Shown here piece by piece: positions 25,815-34,077 of a DNA stretch of 49,364 nt. The position numbers and the translations under genes are program-made. The stretch is from Candidatus Woesearchaeota archaeon. Lineage in GTDB: Archaea; Nanobdellota; Nanobdellia; Woesearchaeales; ARS49. The notes below the pieces were generated by a model. That model was not told where the DNA came from, made no database searches, and saw nothing but the letters and a program-made list of their open reading frames with translations. Position 1 is the stretch's first letter. Each line of letters opens with the position of its first letter. The DNA lies in contig JACQMY010000007.1 in assembly GCA_016203305.1 (NCBI GenBank), forward strand, positions 1 through 49,364, written 5' to 3'.

Positions 25815-26426
25815 TTAATGTAAGTTTTTGAGTGCTTCTTTAAAGGCGTGAGCGCTTTGGAGATTTGTCTGATAGATTTCAAGTTCAGGGTCGAAAACAT
25901 ACGATGAAGCGACTTGGGTCCGTTTCAAAAAAGGTTTAAGCGCCCGCATGTTGTTGATGCGGATGAGTTCTCCGCTACAAAGGGGTTCTCGTTTTTGGAT
26001 GATTTTTTCCTCAACTGCTTGGAGAGCTTCAGTGTCCAATGTGGGCAACAGTCGAATAGGAGGAAGCCCAAATACGTCTTGCACTCGCTGGTATGCAAAT
26101 GCCGCGTAGGCGAACACTTTGGCTCCGCTCTGTAAGCCCCTCACCGCAGTGAGCGCATCGCTAGCGGAACATGCAAGAGGCGCGTCACCTTCCTTCTCTT
26201 TGAGAAACCGTTCAAGTCCTTGTGAGAAGGCACAAACTCCCTGGGGTACAAGTGGCGCGTCATTGAAGTAAACGCCCCCTAATCCTCTTGGAATACGATA
26301 ATTTCTACGCTCATGGCCAGTGAGTTCTACCGTAATGCCAGTGCTGTTCGAAACAACTTTAATACGGTAATACTCTGTCACGCAGAGATCATTCCCTCGT
26401 TGCAATACTTCATCGATTGTGCTCAT
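25815..26426 (-). CDS. Unknown 203-aa protein, intact copy of a tandem duplicate
   Basis: A soluble protein: a beta-rich N-terminal third (R-R-N-Y-R-I-P-R-G-L-G-G-V-Y-F-N), a helical middle (L-Q-S-G-A-K-V-F-A-Y-A-A-F-A-Y-Q) and a C-terminal part with G-E-L-I-R-I-N-N-M-R-A-L-K-P-F. There is no membrane segment and no recognised domain. It starts in an ATGA overlap with the 126-aa gene upstream, so the two are translated together. A frameshifted copy follows downstream. Confidence 0.7.
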   Translation of the reverse strand: MSTIDEVLQRGNDLCVTEYYRIKVVSNSTGITVELTGHERRNYRIPRGLGGVYFNDAPLVPQGVCAFSQGLERFLKEKEGDAPLACSASDALTAVRGLQSGAKVFAYAAFAYQRVQDVFGLPPIRLLPTLDTEALQAVEEKIIQKREPLCSGELIRINNMRALKPFLKRTQVASSYVFDPELEIYQTNLQSAHAFKEALKNLH

Positions 26427-26803
26427 AGTCCGACCATTTTCTGGAGTTGTTGATATCCTGCAAGCTTGCCGAGCCAGGCTGCGTATCTTGGATTGCCTGC
26501 GGCGATTGCGTTCAATGCTGTAAAGAAAGGCGAAAGCACTTGTCTTATGAATGCAGCGCGTGCTGCCACAAGGTTTCTTCCGTGAGAAGCAGAAGTAAAG
26601 AGGATTAAGTTTTTCTCGAGATTACTGAGACATTCTCGCTCATCAACAGTGGGCTTTGGTTCTTCTGCGATAAGCCGTTTGAGAACCGTACGCACAGTGC
26701 TGAGGAGAGTCACGGTCTGCGATGGAAAGGTTTCCAGCGATCGAAAAGTGGCTTGAACTGCTGTCAATGATGTTACCAACTCGTTCAGTAATTCCGCATT
26801 CAT
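26423..26803 (-). CDS. Unknown 126-aa helical protein
   Basis: An all-helical soluble protein starting M-N-A-E-L-L-N-E-L at 26803. The longer frame upstream is excluded because TTTTTAAAT ends about 21 nt before this ATG and because the longer frame runs antisense through the AbrB gene. It is cotranscribed with the 203-aa gene (ATGA overlap) and divergent from the AbrB-PIN module. No family was recognised. Confidence 0.7.
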   Translation of the reverse strand: MNAELLNELVTSLTAVQATFRSLETFPSQTVTLLSTVRTVLKRLIAEEPKPTVDERECLSNLEKNLILFTSASHGRNLVAARAAFIRQVLSPFFTALNAIAAGNPRYAAWLGKLAGYQQLQKMVGL

Positions 26804-26896
26804 TGAGGAGAATGAAGAACGGCCATTTAAAAAGCTATGCACGCATGATTTAGTCAAATATTGCAAATAATCGTTGGCAAACGCAAACCTTATATA

Positions 26897-26906
26897 TCTC
26901 ATGAGA
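26897..26906. promoter_or_regulatory. Palindrome downstream of the abrB-PIN TATA box
   Basis: TCTCATGAGA is a perfect palindrome between TTATATA and the ATG at 26919; ATACGTAT, a second perfect palindrome, overlaps the start codon. This is the expected position for an AbrB/MazE-type autorepressor operator. Confidence 0.5.
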
Positions 26907-26918
26907 AATATCATACGT

Positions 26919-27137
26919 ATGGCGGAAACTGACCTCGAGATAAAGAAATGGGGAGATTCTTTAGCGGTAATCATTCCGAAGGAAATTGTCCGCAAAGTGA
27001 AATTGCGGCCAAAAGACCGCATACACGTAACGCTTGAAAAAGAAGTGGACCTTTCAGATATTTTTGGCATTGCCAAAGGCAAACTTAAAGAGTCTGTTCA
27101 ACAACTAAAAGATGAAGCAAAAAATGGATGGGACTGA
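26919..27137 (+). CDS. AbrB/SpoVT-type antitoxin
   Basis: The 72-residue protein has the swapped-hairpin signature L-E-I-K-K-W-G-D-S-L-A-V-I-I-P-K-E-I-V, then K-V-K-L-R-P-K-D-R-I, followed by a helical toxin-binding tail. TTATATA ends about 22 nt before the ATG at 26919, which excludes the upstream in-frame ATG at 26874. It overlaps the PIN gene. The likely role is antitoxin and autorepressor. Confidence 0.85.
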   Translation: MAETDLEIKKWGDSLAVIIPKEIVRKVKLRPKDRIHVTLEKEVDLSDIFGIAKGKLKESVQQLKDEAKNGWD

Positions 27138-27504
27138 GCACGCATTGTTTTACGACTCGTATGCGCTCCTCGCAATAGCACTCGGACAAGAGAGTTATCG
27201 TGAATATGCAGTGCAGAAACAGATATACACCACGCTCATGAACTTGTATGAAACCTATTATATTCTTCTCCAGAAAAACCTTGCTCTGGATGCTGAGAAA
27301 GTTTTTGAGCGATTCCTGCCGTTTTGCGTTACAATAGAGCCGGAAAAAATCAAGGAAGCCGCTCATTTCCGGCTGCTCAACGCCAAAAAGAAGCTATCGT
27401 ATGTTGATGCGCTTGGTTACGTGGTTGCAGGAACAATGAACGTGAAATTTCTCACAGGCGACGATGGTTTTGCAGGAATGCCAATGGTGAAATTTGTGAA
27501 ATAG
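27112..27504 (+). CDS. PIN-domain toxin
   Basis: The protein is 130 residues, or 126 if the ATG at 27124 is used. PIN residues are visible: F-Y-D-S-Y, N-L-Y-E-T-Y near 45, S-Y-V-D-A-L-G-Y near 99 and T-G-D-D-G-F near 116. It partners with the AbrB-type antitoxin, overlapping it by 14-26 bp. A Mg-dependent RNase activity is expected from the family. Confidence 0.8.
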   Translation: MKQKMDGTEHALFYDSYALLAIALGQESYREYAVQKQIYTTLMNLYETYYILLQKNLALDAEKVFERFLPFCVTIEPEKIKEAAHFRLLNAKKKLSYVDALGYVVAGTMNVKFLTGDDGFAGMPMVKFVK

Positions 27505-27578
27505 TTGCAATCAATTCTGTTCAGATTTTGAACTGTACGTTAAAATCGGACAGTTGACACCAGTCCTATTTATGGTCA

Positions 27579-27611
27579 GAAAGTTTACGGAATTCTTGGA
27601 GGGTTTACGGA
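27579..27611. repeat. 33-nt dispersed repeat, copy 2
   Basis: The sequence GAAAGTTTACGGAATT followed by CTTGGAGGGTTTACGGA differs from the copy at 24921 at three positions. It lies about 100 bp upstream of the Bro-N gene, between two accessory modules. The nearby TCGGACAGTTGA at 27546-27558 also occurs inside the Bro-N gene near 27898. Confidence 0.65.
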
Positions 27612-27709
27612 TCTAAAAACCCAAGAAAGTGTAAATGGAATTCCATACTAAACACTGGACTTGGATGGACGCAAGGTTATTAAGCGCGGTTTGTACTGTT
27701 TTGGCAGAA

Positions 27710-28411
27710 ATGGCTGTTTCAGACAACGCGTTAGTCGTTTTCCAAGGCAAGAACATCAGAAGAACATGGTTCAATGATGAGTGGTGGTTCTCAGTAGTCG
27801 ATATTGTGGAAGCGTTGACGGAGACGGGAAGAGCGAGAAAATACTGGTCTGACCTGAAAATCAAACTGCAAGATGAAGGGTTTGAAGTGTCCGAAAAAGT
27901 CGGACAGTTGAAATTAGCGGCAGAAGACGGCAAATTAAGGGCCACCGACTGTGCGAACACAAAAAATATGTTCAGGATCATCCAAGCCATTCCTTCTCCC
28001 AAGGCAGAGCCATTCAAGCAATGGCTTGCAGAAGTCGGCTACCAGCGGGTTCAAGAGATAGAAAATCCGGAACTCGCGCAAAAGCGTATGAGGGAACTAT
28101 ACAAAGCCAAGGGTTATTCTGATGACTGGATTGAAAAAAGAATGCGAGGGATTGCTATCCGCGACGAGCTTACTGACAAATGGAGAAAACGGGGGGTTTT
28201 GGAAGACAGAGAATACGCAATACTTACTGCGGAGATCACGAAGAACGAGGATGCGCAGGGATACGCAGCGGTTGAAGGCGCTGCGAAAAGAGGCGGAAGA
28301 GTGGCGGGCAGTGCAAGGAAAGAAACAGAGAAGGAATTAGGTCGCCCAGTTACATCGAGAGAGAATTATCTCGCTGAACCGGAGAAAAAGAAAAAAATCT
28401 CCAATGAATAA
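27710..28411 (+). CDS. Bro-N domain (phage antirepressor-like) protein with internal deletion
   Basis: The 233-residue protein starts M-A-V-S-D-N-A-L-V-V-F-Q-G, a standard Bro-N opening, followed by R-R-T-W-F-N-D-E-W-W-F-S-V-V-D-I-V-E-A-L. The middle has E-P-F-K-Q-W-L-A-E-V-G-Y and the repeat-like K-A-K-G-Y-S-D-D-W-I-E-K-R-M-R-G-I. Family members I know continue from A-I-L-T-A-E-I for about 50 residues before reaching D-A-Q-G. Here the two motifs are separated by only a few residues, so a segment appears lost in frame. DNA-binding by Bro-N is known; activity of this form is uncertain. Confidence 0.75.
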   Translation: MAVSDNALVVFQGKNIRRTWFNDEWWFSVVDIVEALTETGRARKYWSDLKIKLQDEGFEVSEKVGQLKLAAEDGKLRATDCANTKNMFRIIQAIPSPKAEPFKQWLAEVGYQRVQEIENPELAQKRMRELYKAKGYSDDWIEKRMRGIAIRDELTDKWRKRGVLEDREYAILTAEITKNEDAQGYAAVEGAAKRGGRVAGSARKETEKELGRPVTSRENYLAEPEKKKKISNE

Positions 28412-28476
28412 GTCTGAATATTGTATTTGCGGTGGCACATCTGTCTGATAATGCTTGCCATCAGAAGACAGCAATT

Positions 28477-28950
28477 TCAGTTGGTTACATTTTGTAACCA
28501 CCTCGCTTCCTTCGTTTTGTTAATTCGCTTTGAAAGCTCTGAAGCAACGAGTTTTTGCCTCGCATTCAATCGTTCGACAAGTGCTATCCTTTGCGCTATT
28601 AACTCCTGCTTTCTTGTCTGCACTGCAAAATAACTCTGTGCAAAAGCTACTTCCTCTTGGGTCTGCGCAATCAAATATAGCGCCGGACATAAATAACTAT
28701 ACAAAATAGTTATGTCCGGCGAATATAGTAAGTGACGCCTTTGTATAACTATTTTGGTCACTTACTATAACGCGCATATCTTGTAAGCATGATGTCTTCA
28801 ACTTGGCACCAGAGCCAATGTCAACCATTTTCCTGACGTCGGGGAAATGGTCATTCATATCATGGCTTTCGTACAGGCAACCCTTCTCAATCCCATGAAT
28901 AAAGTTCTCCCACTTGTCATACTTGCAAACATTCTATTCCATGTACAAAT
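28477..28950 (-). pseudogene. dinD: dinD-like gene remnant split by the double-hairpin element
   Basis: Upstream part (28950 to 28773): K-Y-D-K-W-E-N-F, then D-H-F-P-D-V-R-K-M-V-D-I-G-S-G-A, then in the next frame E-D-I-M-L-T-R-Y-A. Downstream part (28677 to 28477): Y-L-I-A-Q, E-E-V-A-F-A-Q-S-Y-F-A-V-Q-T-R-K-Q-E-L. These are consecutive blocks of DinD (DNA-damage-inducible protein D), normally joined as R-Y-A-C-Y-L-I-A-Q. The double-hairpin element sits exactly between A and Y. A TAG, a frame change and a truncated C-terminus confirm decay. Confidence 0.8.
28676..28772. mobile_element. Double-hairpin element, copy B, inserted in dinD
   Basis: TATAG (28676-28680) leads into a 12-bp hairpin, CGCCGGACATAA (28681-28692) with TTATGTCCGGCG (28710-28721). 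CGAATATAGTAA (28720-28731) begins a 13-bp hairpin, TATAGTAAGTGAC (28724-28736) with GTCACTTACTATA (28757-28769). CAAAATAG in loop 1 (28702-28709) is complementary to CTATTTTG in loop 2 (28749-28756), extending into the stem. Length and plan equal copy A. It interrupts a conserved DinD motif between two adjacent codons, so it was acquired as a unit. Confidence 0.8.
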
Positions 28951-29068
28951 CATTCCTTAAATATGCTGTGCCTACTTGTCCAGTGAACGTTTCTATATTG
29001 CAAATAATTCGTTTTGTATAAGACTTAATGTAAACATTTAAATAGTTTGAAAGTATATATTGAAGAAT

Positions 29069-29374
29069 ATGGCACTTTACGAACTAATCCAAAAAGCAGG
29101 AAAACGAATATTAGTACCACTAACACTTGCAGCAGCACTGACAGGGTGTCCGGTGACGGAGAGACGGGACGATGGTGATCCTTACATGAGCGCTGGAGGT
29201 TATACGACAATGCCGCGCGCGCGTTCTCCACCAGACAACAGCGACTACAACCCTGCTCGCGACAGACAACAGGGAGTCCGCTTCGGCAACCAAGGATACA
29301 TGCCAGATGAAGACAGAGACTTTTCGTCAGGAATGTCGCAACGTGATTACGAACGATATGGCGGACACCGCTAA
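29069..29374 (+). CDS. Putative lipoprotein
   Basis: The 101-residue protein has a signal-like N-terminus (K-R-I-L-V-P-L-T-L-A-A-A) and a lipobox L-T-G-C at about residue 27. The rest is a hydrophilic, disordered-looking chain rich in Arg, Asp, Pro and Tyr (repeated R-D-Y and G-Y motifs). TTTAAATA lies about 24 nt before the ATG at 29069. After lipidation the tail would lie outside the cell. No family recognised. Confidence 0.65.
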   Translation: MALYELIQKAGKRILVPLTLAAALTGCPVTERRDDGDPYMSAGGYTTMPRARSPPDNSDYNPARDRQQGVRFGNQGYMPDEDRDFSSGMSQRDYERYGGHR

Positions 29375-29574
29375 TCACTAAATTCTTTAACAACCGGGTA
29401 AAACTGGCTGTGAAATCTCCGAGATGAGTTGTCCACACTTTGTGTACAACTAGGCGGTTACGTAACGAATCCCAAATTCATCCCCTCAGTGCAAGAACAA
29501 GGAATAACTTACCATGCATTGCCTCTAGTAAATGAGCAAAAAGGATTATAACTCATCATGTAATTCTTAAGATA

Positions 29575-29841
29575 ATGATTAGCTCCAAAGCAAACAAGAT
29601 TTTTGAAAAGATCAAAAAAAATCTTAAAGGTTATGAAGGCAAGATTATTGCAATAGAAGTAGACAGCGGAGACTATTTCGTAGGAGAAGATGTCCTTGAT
29701 GCATATGAACAAGGCGTGAAAAAACACCCGGGCAAAGAATTCTTCTTCAAACGCGTTGGAGCCAAAACCGCATTTGTCGTAGGCGCAAAAATATCAAAAC
29801 AAGACTTCTTGGACAGGCTTTCACTGAACATGTTGGCGTGA
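29575..29841 (+). CDS. DUF5678-like protein, second copy
   Basis: The 88-residue protein is a paralogue of the one at 5846: E-G-K-I-I-A-I-E, G-D-Y-F-V-G-E, D-A-Y-E, and F-F-K-R-V-G-A-K-T-A-F-V-V-G-A align. It has about 16 extra C-terminal residues and no aspartic-protease gene behind it. ATTATAA ends about 23 nt before the ATG. It lies in the accessory island next to a Bro-N relic. Confidence 0.75.
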   Translation: MISSKANKIFEKIKKNLKGYEGKIIAIEVDSGDYFVGEDVLDAYEQGVKKHPGKEFFFKRVGAKTAFVVGAKISKQDFLDRLSLNMLA

Positions 29842-29873
29842 AGCTTATAAGCTACTTTTCTTTAGGGCAATGA

Positions 29874-30226
29874 ATGACTATGCCTGATGCATTAGTAGTA
29901 TTTCAAGAAACGAGAATTCGCAGGGTTTGGCACAACGACCAATGGCATTTCTCAGTCACCGATATTGTTGAAGCGCTTACTGACAGCCCTGCCCCCCGAC
30001 AGTATTGGGGAGTGCTGAAGAGCAGGGAGCCCCAACTGTTAACAATTTGTTTACAGTTGAAACTGCCAGCAGAAGATGGTAAACAGAGGTTTACAGATTG
30101 CGTAAACACGAAAAATGCATTCAGGCTTATCTAGAACAAGAAACAAAAAAGAAAGTTCTAACCCCTGAAAACTACCTAGACGCCCCTGAAAAGGAGAAAC
30201 GAAAAAGACTCGAAACGAAGGATTGA
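29874..30226 (+). pseudogene. Bro-N gene relic with central deletion and frameshift
   Basis: The N-terminal part reads A-L-V-V-F-Q-E-T-R-I-R-R-V-W-H-N-D-Q-W, close to the intact-looking copy at 27710, and runs to N-T-K-N-A-F-R-L-I before TAG at 30132. In the next frame L-T-P-E-N-Y-L-D-A-P-E-K-E-K follows, matching the C-terminal end of the family (R-E-N-Y-L-A-E-P-E-K-K-K). About 120 central residues are missing. TTATAAG lies about 22 nt before the ATG, so the promoter may still work. Confidence 0.75.
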
Positions 30227-30244
30227 ACATATTTTGTCATTGGC

Positions 30245-31159
30245 CTAGTCACTGAATTCTTTCACAACAGGGTACAAATACACGCGCAGCCATGCAAGGA
30301 ATAAAACAACAAACAGCATGCTTAGCGGTTGTAACAACCTATCAGGCGCGTAATACGTTGCAATCCTAAACAACTGGAACACGATCACGTACGCTATTAA
30401 TGCAAAGCTAAAAGGAACCAAAAACCTGTAAAACTTTGCAATGCCAAACGCAATACCATGGCTGATGCAAACGCCAACCTTCTTGCCCATCACGAACAAA
30501 ACATGCACGATCAACGTGAAATATGATGCTATTATGAGCAGGCCAATAAAAGCAAACGCAAGCAACTGAGGATTCTTTGCCAAAGCAAACGCCAGAATGC
30601 AAAATGGAATGAGCCACAACGCCCACCACGCACCATTAACAGCAAAAAACCGCTTGAAAAAAGACTTGTTCAAAGGCTTGTCAGCAATGTTAGACCACAT
30701 CAAAGCGCGCGAAATAGTATGCGTCACGAAATTGAACAACAATAAGATCAACAAACCAATCACCAAAGTCCACGCAAGCATGCGAACACTCTCCAAATTC
30801 TGCAAAGTCATGGCTGGATTAATCATCGCCTGCGGCGTCAAAGTAGTAGTTGCCTGCGCAACCTGGCCGGCAATATTAAAACGCCACAAAATAAAGTATC
30901 CGCTTCCGAAAAATAACAACCAAAATAATGCGTCGTATAATGCAACGAGCAAAATAGTTCTGCCCTTCAACGACTCAACCAACATATCAAGATGACGTTG
31001 ACAATACTTTGTTGGAGCGACCAACAAAATGATGCCAGCAAGCACAACAAGCATGCCAGAATAGCCAGCCATCTGCGCAACAACACCAATAATAAGTGCC
31101 AACAAACCAATCAACCGCGCGCTCGTCAAATGACTCCACAAATCTATTTTCTTTGTCAT
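30245..31159 (-). CDS. Multi-pass membrane protein at the end of a surface operon
   Basis: The 304-residue protein has six to seven hydrophobic helices, the first two close together (about 12-48). Its start codon overlaps the stop of the large exported protein upstream (TAATG), so it is translated with it. It resembles the protein at 6436 in size and helix layout. A role in export or anchoring of the operon's products is only an inference from position. Confidence 0.72.
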   Translation of the reverse strand: MTKKIDLWSHLTSARLIGLLALIIGVVAQMAGYSGMLVVLAGIILLVAPTKYCQRHLDMLVESLKGRTILLVALYDALFWLLFFGSGYFILWRFNIAGQVAQATTTLTPQAMINPAMTLQNLESVRMLAWTLVIGLLILLLFNFVTHTISRALMWSNIADKPLNKSFFKRFFAVNGAWWALWLIPFCILAFALAKNPQLLAFAFIGLLIIASYFTLIVHVLFVMGKKVGVCISHGIAFGIAKFYRFLVPFSFALIAYVIVFQLFRIATYYAPDRLLQPLSMLFVVLFLAWLRVYLYPVVKEFSD

Positions 31160-33933
31160 TAAACCCTATCCCCCTCTTTCGAAACCTTACCTGCCTGCGC
31201 AGCAGTCTGCGCTGTTTTCGTTGAAGCATCAACCTCTTCAATATCTGTCGGACCACCAGCATACTCTGTAATCGGAACGCAAAGTTCGTTCACGAACTTT
31301 GAAGATAACGCACTACCAGACGGCAGGCCGGGATTAAAAGTCAAACACACACTATCATACTCATTAGTCGAATATTTGTACTTATGATCGTGATCAGTCT
31401 TTCTATGCTCTAATTGTTTATCTTGCGGGAACCAGCGCGCGCTTGAAACAGTCTCCAAAGAATTAATCGGCCGAACGCGTCTAATGTATTGCTCATAATC
31501 CCCACCAAATTCTTCAATACTTGCATATTGGCCAGTAATGTTAGGAGGCTCTGTTAAAGCAGGAGCGCCATTACGCCTAAATTCCAAGTTATAACGCATG
31601 CGCTCGCCGAACATTGCGTTATTCTCTATGCTATACTCAACATGGTACAGTCTTAACTTCAACTGGCCCAAGGCTCTCAAGTCAACAGATGGATCAGTCA
31701 AATCGATAAACTTGCCAGCAATAGTTGTAGTGTTACCAAGAATATCACGTAACTGCTGGGCGTCAAGACCCTCCAACTCAACCAAGCCAGAACGCTCAGC
31801 ATTCAATGAGGCAGAATTCACATACTTGCCTCCTGGGTCCCTCCCAACCAACACATTGCTCGCAGTAATCTCATGAATCTGACCGCAAATGGCGGACACC
31901 AAACAATTATCAATACCTGCAAACGCGCAGAACGACTGAGCCAATCTTTGACGGTTCTTCTCAACATAGTCGCCCATGAACAAACTACTTAACTGGGCGT
32001 AACCGCTCATCTGGTCGTACGTTTTGAAAAAGTCAGTGAACGTGCGGTAAAATGAAGCTAACTCCCAGTAGCCTTCAACGCCAACATTGCCGCTTTCTAG
32101 TTGTTCTTTGTCCTGATTCTTTTTCAACGCTTCAGCTTGCTTTTTAGCTTCCTCATCTGTGAGAGCATTATTTTGTTTTTTCAGTTCTGCAGCAATAAAA
32201 TCAATCGCTTTATCTTCGTCGACACGTTCAGAATCGGGCGTTCCATCCTTCAGTATAGGTTTGCCCGTAGTATCAAGCTTGGGTTTAAAATAGTTCCCGT
32301 CTGGATTCACCCAAAGAATGGTTTTCCCATCGTTATCTCTGACCACGGTACGCACTTCAGGCTCCCGATAATCTGTCGGTTTTTTGTTCAGTTCACCAAC
32401 TTCTTCCGTCAATTCCTTCTTCCGCCCAGGGGTCGTTTTTGGATTCTTGGCTTCATCATTTTTGGATTTGATCACTTCGTCCCTGGTCTTGTAATCAACA
32501 GTAACTTGTCCTATCTGGTTCTTTCCATCCTTATCATACAATATCCTCCCTTCTCTGGTTGGGACTTCAATAGTTTCTTCTTTGTCGTCTTTCTTGACTT
32601 TCCGTGGCTCGACAATAGTGATTTTTCCTTCTCTCCTTGTCCTGGAGACGCTAAAAAGCTCAACTTTCGATCCTTTTGATTCCGTTTCCTCAACTCGCTG
32701 GTAAGATCCTGCTGGACTGCCGGCTGGAGGCGGGGAAAACGTTATAGTATCTTTCTTTTCAAAATCAAAAAAGTGACCGCCAAACCAAGAGCCTTTGTCC
32801 TTATCTGGCTTCAATTCCAACTTATAGATGCGAGTGTCTGGCTGGTTATTAGCAGGAGCGGTGCCGGTGACTTGGAACTTTGCAACATCACTGTTCAGCA
32901 CAGCGTTCCTGACATGAGGAGGCACTTCCTTGCCATTGATCTGTGGAATCTTAGTTGCGCTGATTTTACCATCATTATCCACATATACCTTGATCGCGTT
33001 CAACGTACCATCCTTTCTAGCATCTTCTATCAACTTCTGGTCAGCATCTGGAAGTTTCCCGGGCGGTGGTGTGGCAGGCAGTGGTGTCGCTGCTGCTCCA
33101 ATAAACTCTCCTGGAGTCACTGGGTTAGCAACAGCATAGTACGCAGCATTGCCGCCTATATCAAACGTTCTATATCCCGTAACTTTACCATTCTCAATCA
33201 CAATCTCAACTGGTTGTCCGTTTTGGATCACGAGGTGCCTGTTCGGGTTGGCTGCGGACACGTAAGCAGTTCTACCGTCTGGTAAACGCTGTTGCTTATA
33301 CTCAAGATTGCCAATCTTAATTCCTTGTTCGGTTGGCGTGAACGGAATTCCCGCCTTCTCTGCAGCAGTAGTGATTACATTAACGGGAATTGCGAAAGGC
33401 GTTGGTTCTGGTGCAGGTGCGGGAGTTGGAGCTGCTGGCGAGTACCCTGTATTAGGGTATAGACCGTACTCTCTCGGTTCGGCGGTTGCAGATGGCTGGC
33501 GCATTCTGCTCGCGTAAGTAATAGCTCCTCCCCAAGTGGGTGCGACCAGGTCCTGGATTACAAACTCTTTCTCTTCCTGCGGAATGGACGTGTAGCGTCT
33601 TTGTTGCCCGGGGGAACCGTCAGAGAATGGAGTATAATACGTGATCACCTTAGCATCGCCTTCACCGAGATATCCTACTTCGTAGAACGCGCCGCTAGCG
33701 TCTCTTGTGAGGATTGCGCCGTTAGGCTTTCCATTAAGGGGTGGTAATTCTCTAACGTACACTCCATTTTGGAAGTTGTAGTTGTATTCTTGATTCGTCT
33801 TTGGATTGGTATACTTGTTGTTTGCGGAATCATAGACAAATCCATTGATGTTTGTAACGGGGGTTGGCGCGAGCGCCAGTACATTATTGAATGTAAAAAG
33901 CAAAACCAGGGCAAACGCAAGTGTCTTCTTCAT
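31159..33933 (-). CDS. Large exported protein, unknown function (924 aa)
   Basis: It has a signal peptide of about 20 residues (K-K-T-L-A-F-A-L-V-L-L-F, cleavage near N-V-L-A-L-A). A repetitive N-terminal region rich in Tyr/Asn/Pro follows (about 30-190), then beta-rich domains and a highly charged Lys/Asp/Glu stretch (about 440-600). A conserved-looking C-terminal domain with four clustered cysteines (F-C-A-F-A-G-I-D-N-C, A-I-C-G) lies near 680, and two more cysteines near the end. It begins in an ATGA overlap with a remnant of the preceding gene's 3' end. It is probably a cell-surface protein. Confidence 0.72.
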   Translation of the reverse strand: MKKTLAFALVLLFTFNNVLALAPTPVTNINGFVYDSANNKYTNPKTNQEYNYNFQNGVYVRELPPLNGKPNGAILTRDASGAFYEVGYLGEGDAKVITYYTPFSDGSPGQQRRYTSIPQEEKEFVIQDLVAPTWGGAITYASRMRQPSATAEPREYGLYPNTGYSPAAPTPAPAPEPTPFAIPVNVITTAAEKAGIPFTPTEQGIKIGNLEYKQQRLPDGRTAYVSAANPNRHLVIQNGQPVEIVIENGKVTGYRTFDIGGNAAYYAVANPVTPGEFIGAAATPLPATPPPGKLPDADQKLIEDARKDGTLNAIKVYVDNDGKISATKIPQINGKEVPPHVRNAVLNSDVAKFQVTGTAPANNQPDTRIYKLELKPDKDKGSWFGGHFFDFEKKDTITFSPPPAGSPAGSYQRVEETESKGSKVELFSVSRTRREGKITIVEPRKVKKDDKEETIEVPTREGRILYDKDGKNQIGQVTVDYKTRDEVIKSKNDEAKNPKTTPGRKKELTEEVGELNKKPTDYREPEVRTVVRDNDGKTILWVNPDGNYFKPKLDTTGKPILKDGTPDSERVDEDKAIDFIAAELKKQNNALTDEEAKKQAEALKKNQDKEQLESGNVGVEGYWELASFYRTFTDFFKTYDQMSGYAQLSSLFMGDYVEKNRQRLAQSFCAFAGIDNCLVSAICGQIHEITASNVLVGRDPGGKYVNSASLNAERSGLVELEGLDAQQLRDILGNTTTIAGKFIDLTDPSVDLRALGQLKLRLYHVEYSIENNAMFGERMRYNLEFRRNGAPALTEPPNITGQYASIEEFGGDYEQYIRRVRPINSLETVSSARWFPQDKQLEHRKTDHDHKYKYSTNEYDSVCLTFNPGLPSGSALSSKFVNELCVPITEYAGGPTDIEEVDASTKTAQTAAQAGKVSKEGDRV

Positions 33934-34035
33934 CCTACTTCGCCTCTTTCGCAGCCGCTAACCGCGGCTTCTTTTTCTTCCTGTTTTTCTTTCTTGTCAA
34001 ACTCCTTCTTGATCTCTTCCATGCGCTTGCAATAT
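33930..34035 (-). pseudogene. Detached 3' end of the 1125-aa surface gene
   Basis: The frame encodes Y-C-K-R-M-E-E-I-K-K-E-F-D-K-K and a Glu/Lys tail. It matches the C-terminus of the gene ending at 34705 over about 60 bp and ends in ATGA with the start of the 924-aa gene. It is separated from its homologue by the PIN module and the 45-aa frame, so it marks the original or duplicated operon joint. Confidence 0.75.
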
Positions 34036-34077
34036 CTCTGGGTAAAGCTTTTATACCTGTTTGTGTTCATATACCTT

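Noticed and set aside
23861-28772. CRISPR-like repeats
   Set aside because: There are only two copies 4.8 kb apart, no regular spacers, and no cas gene in the window.
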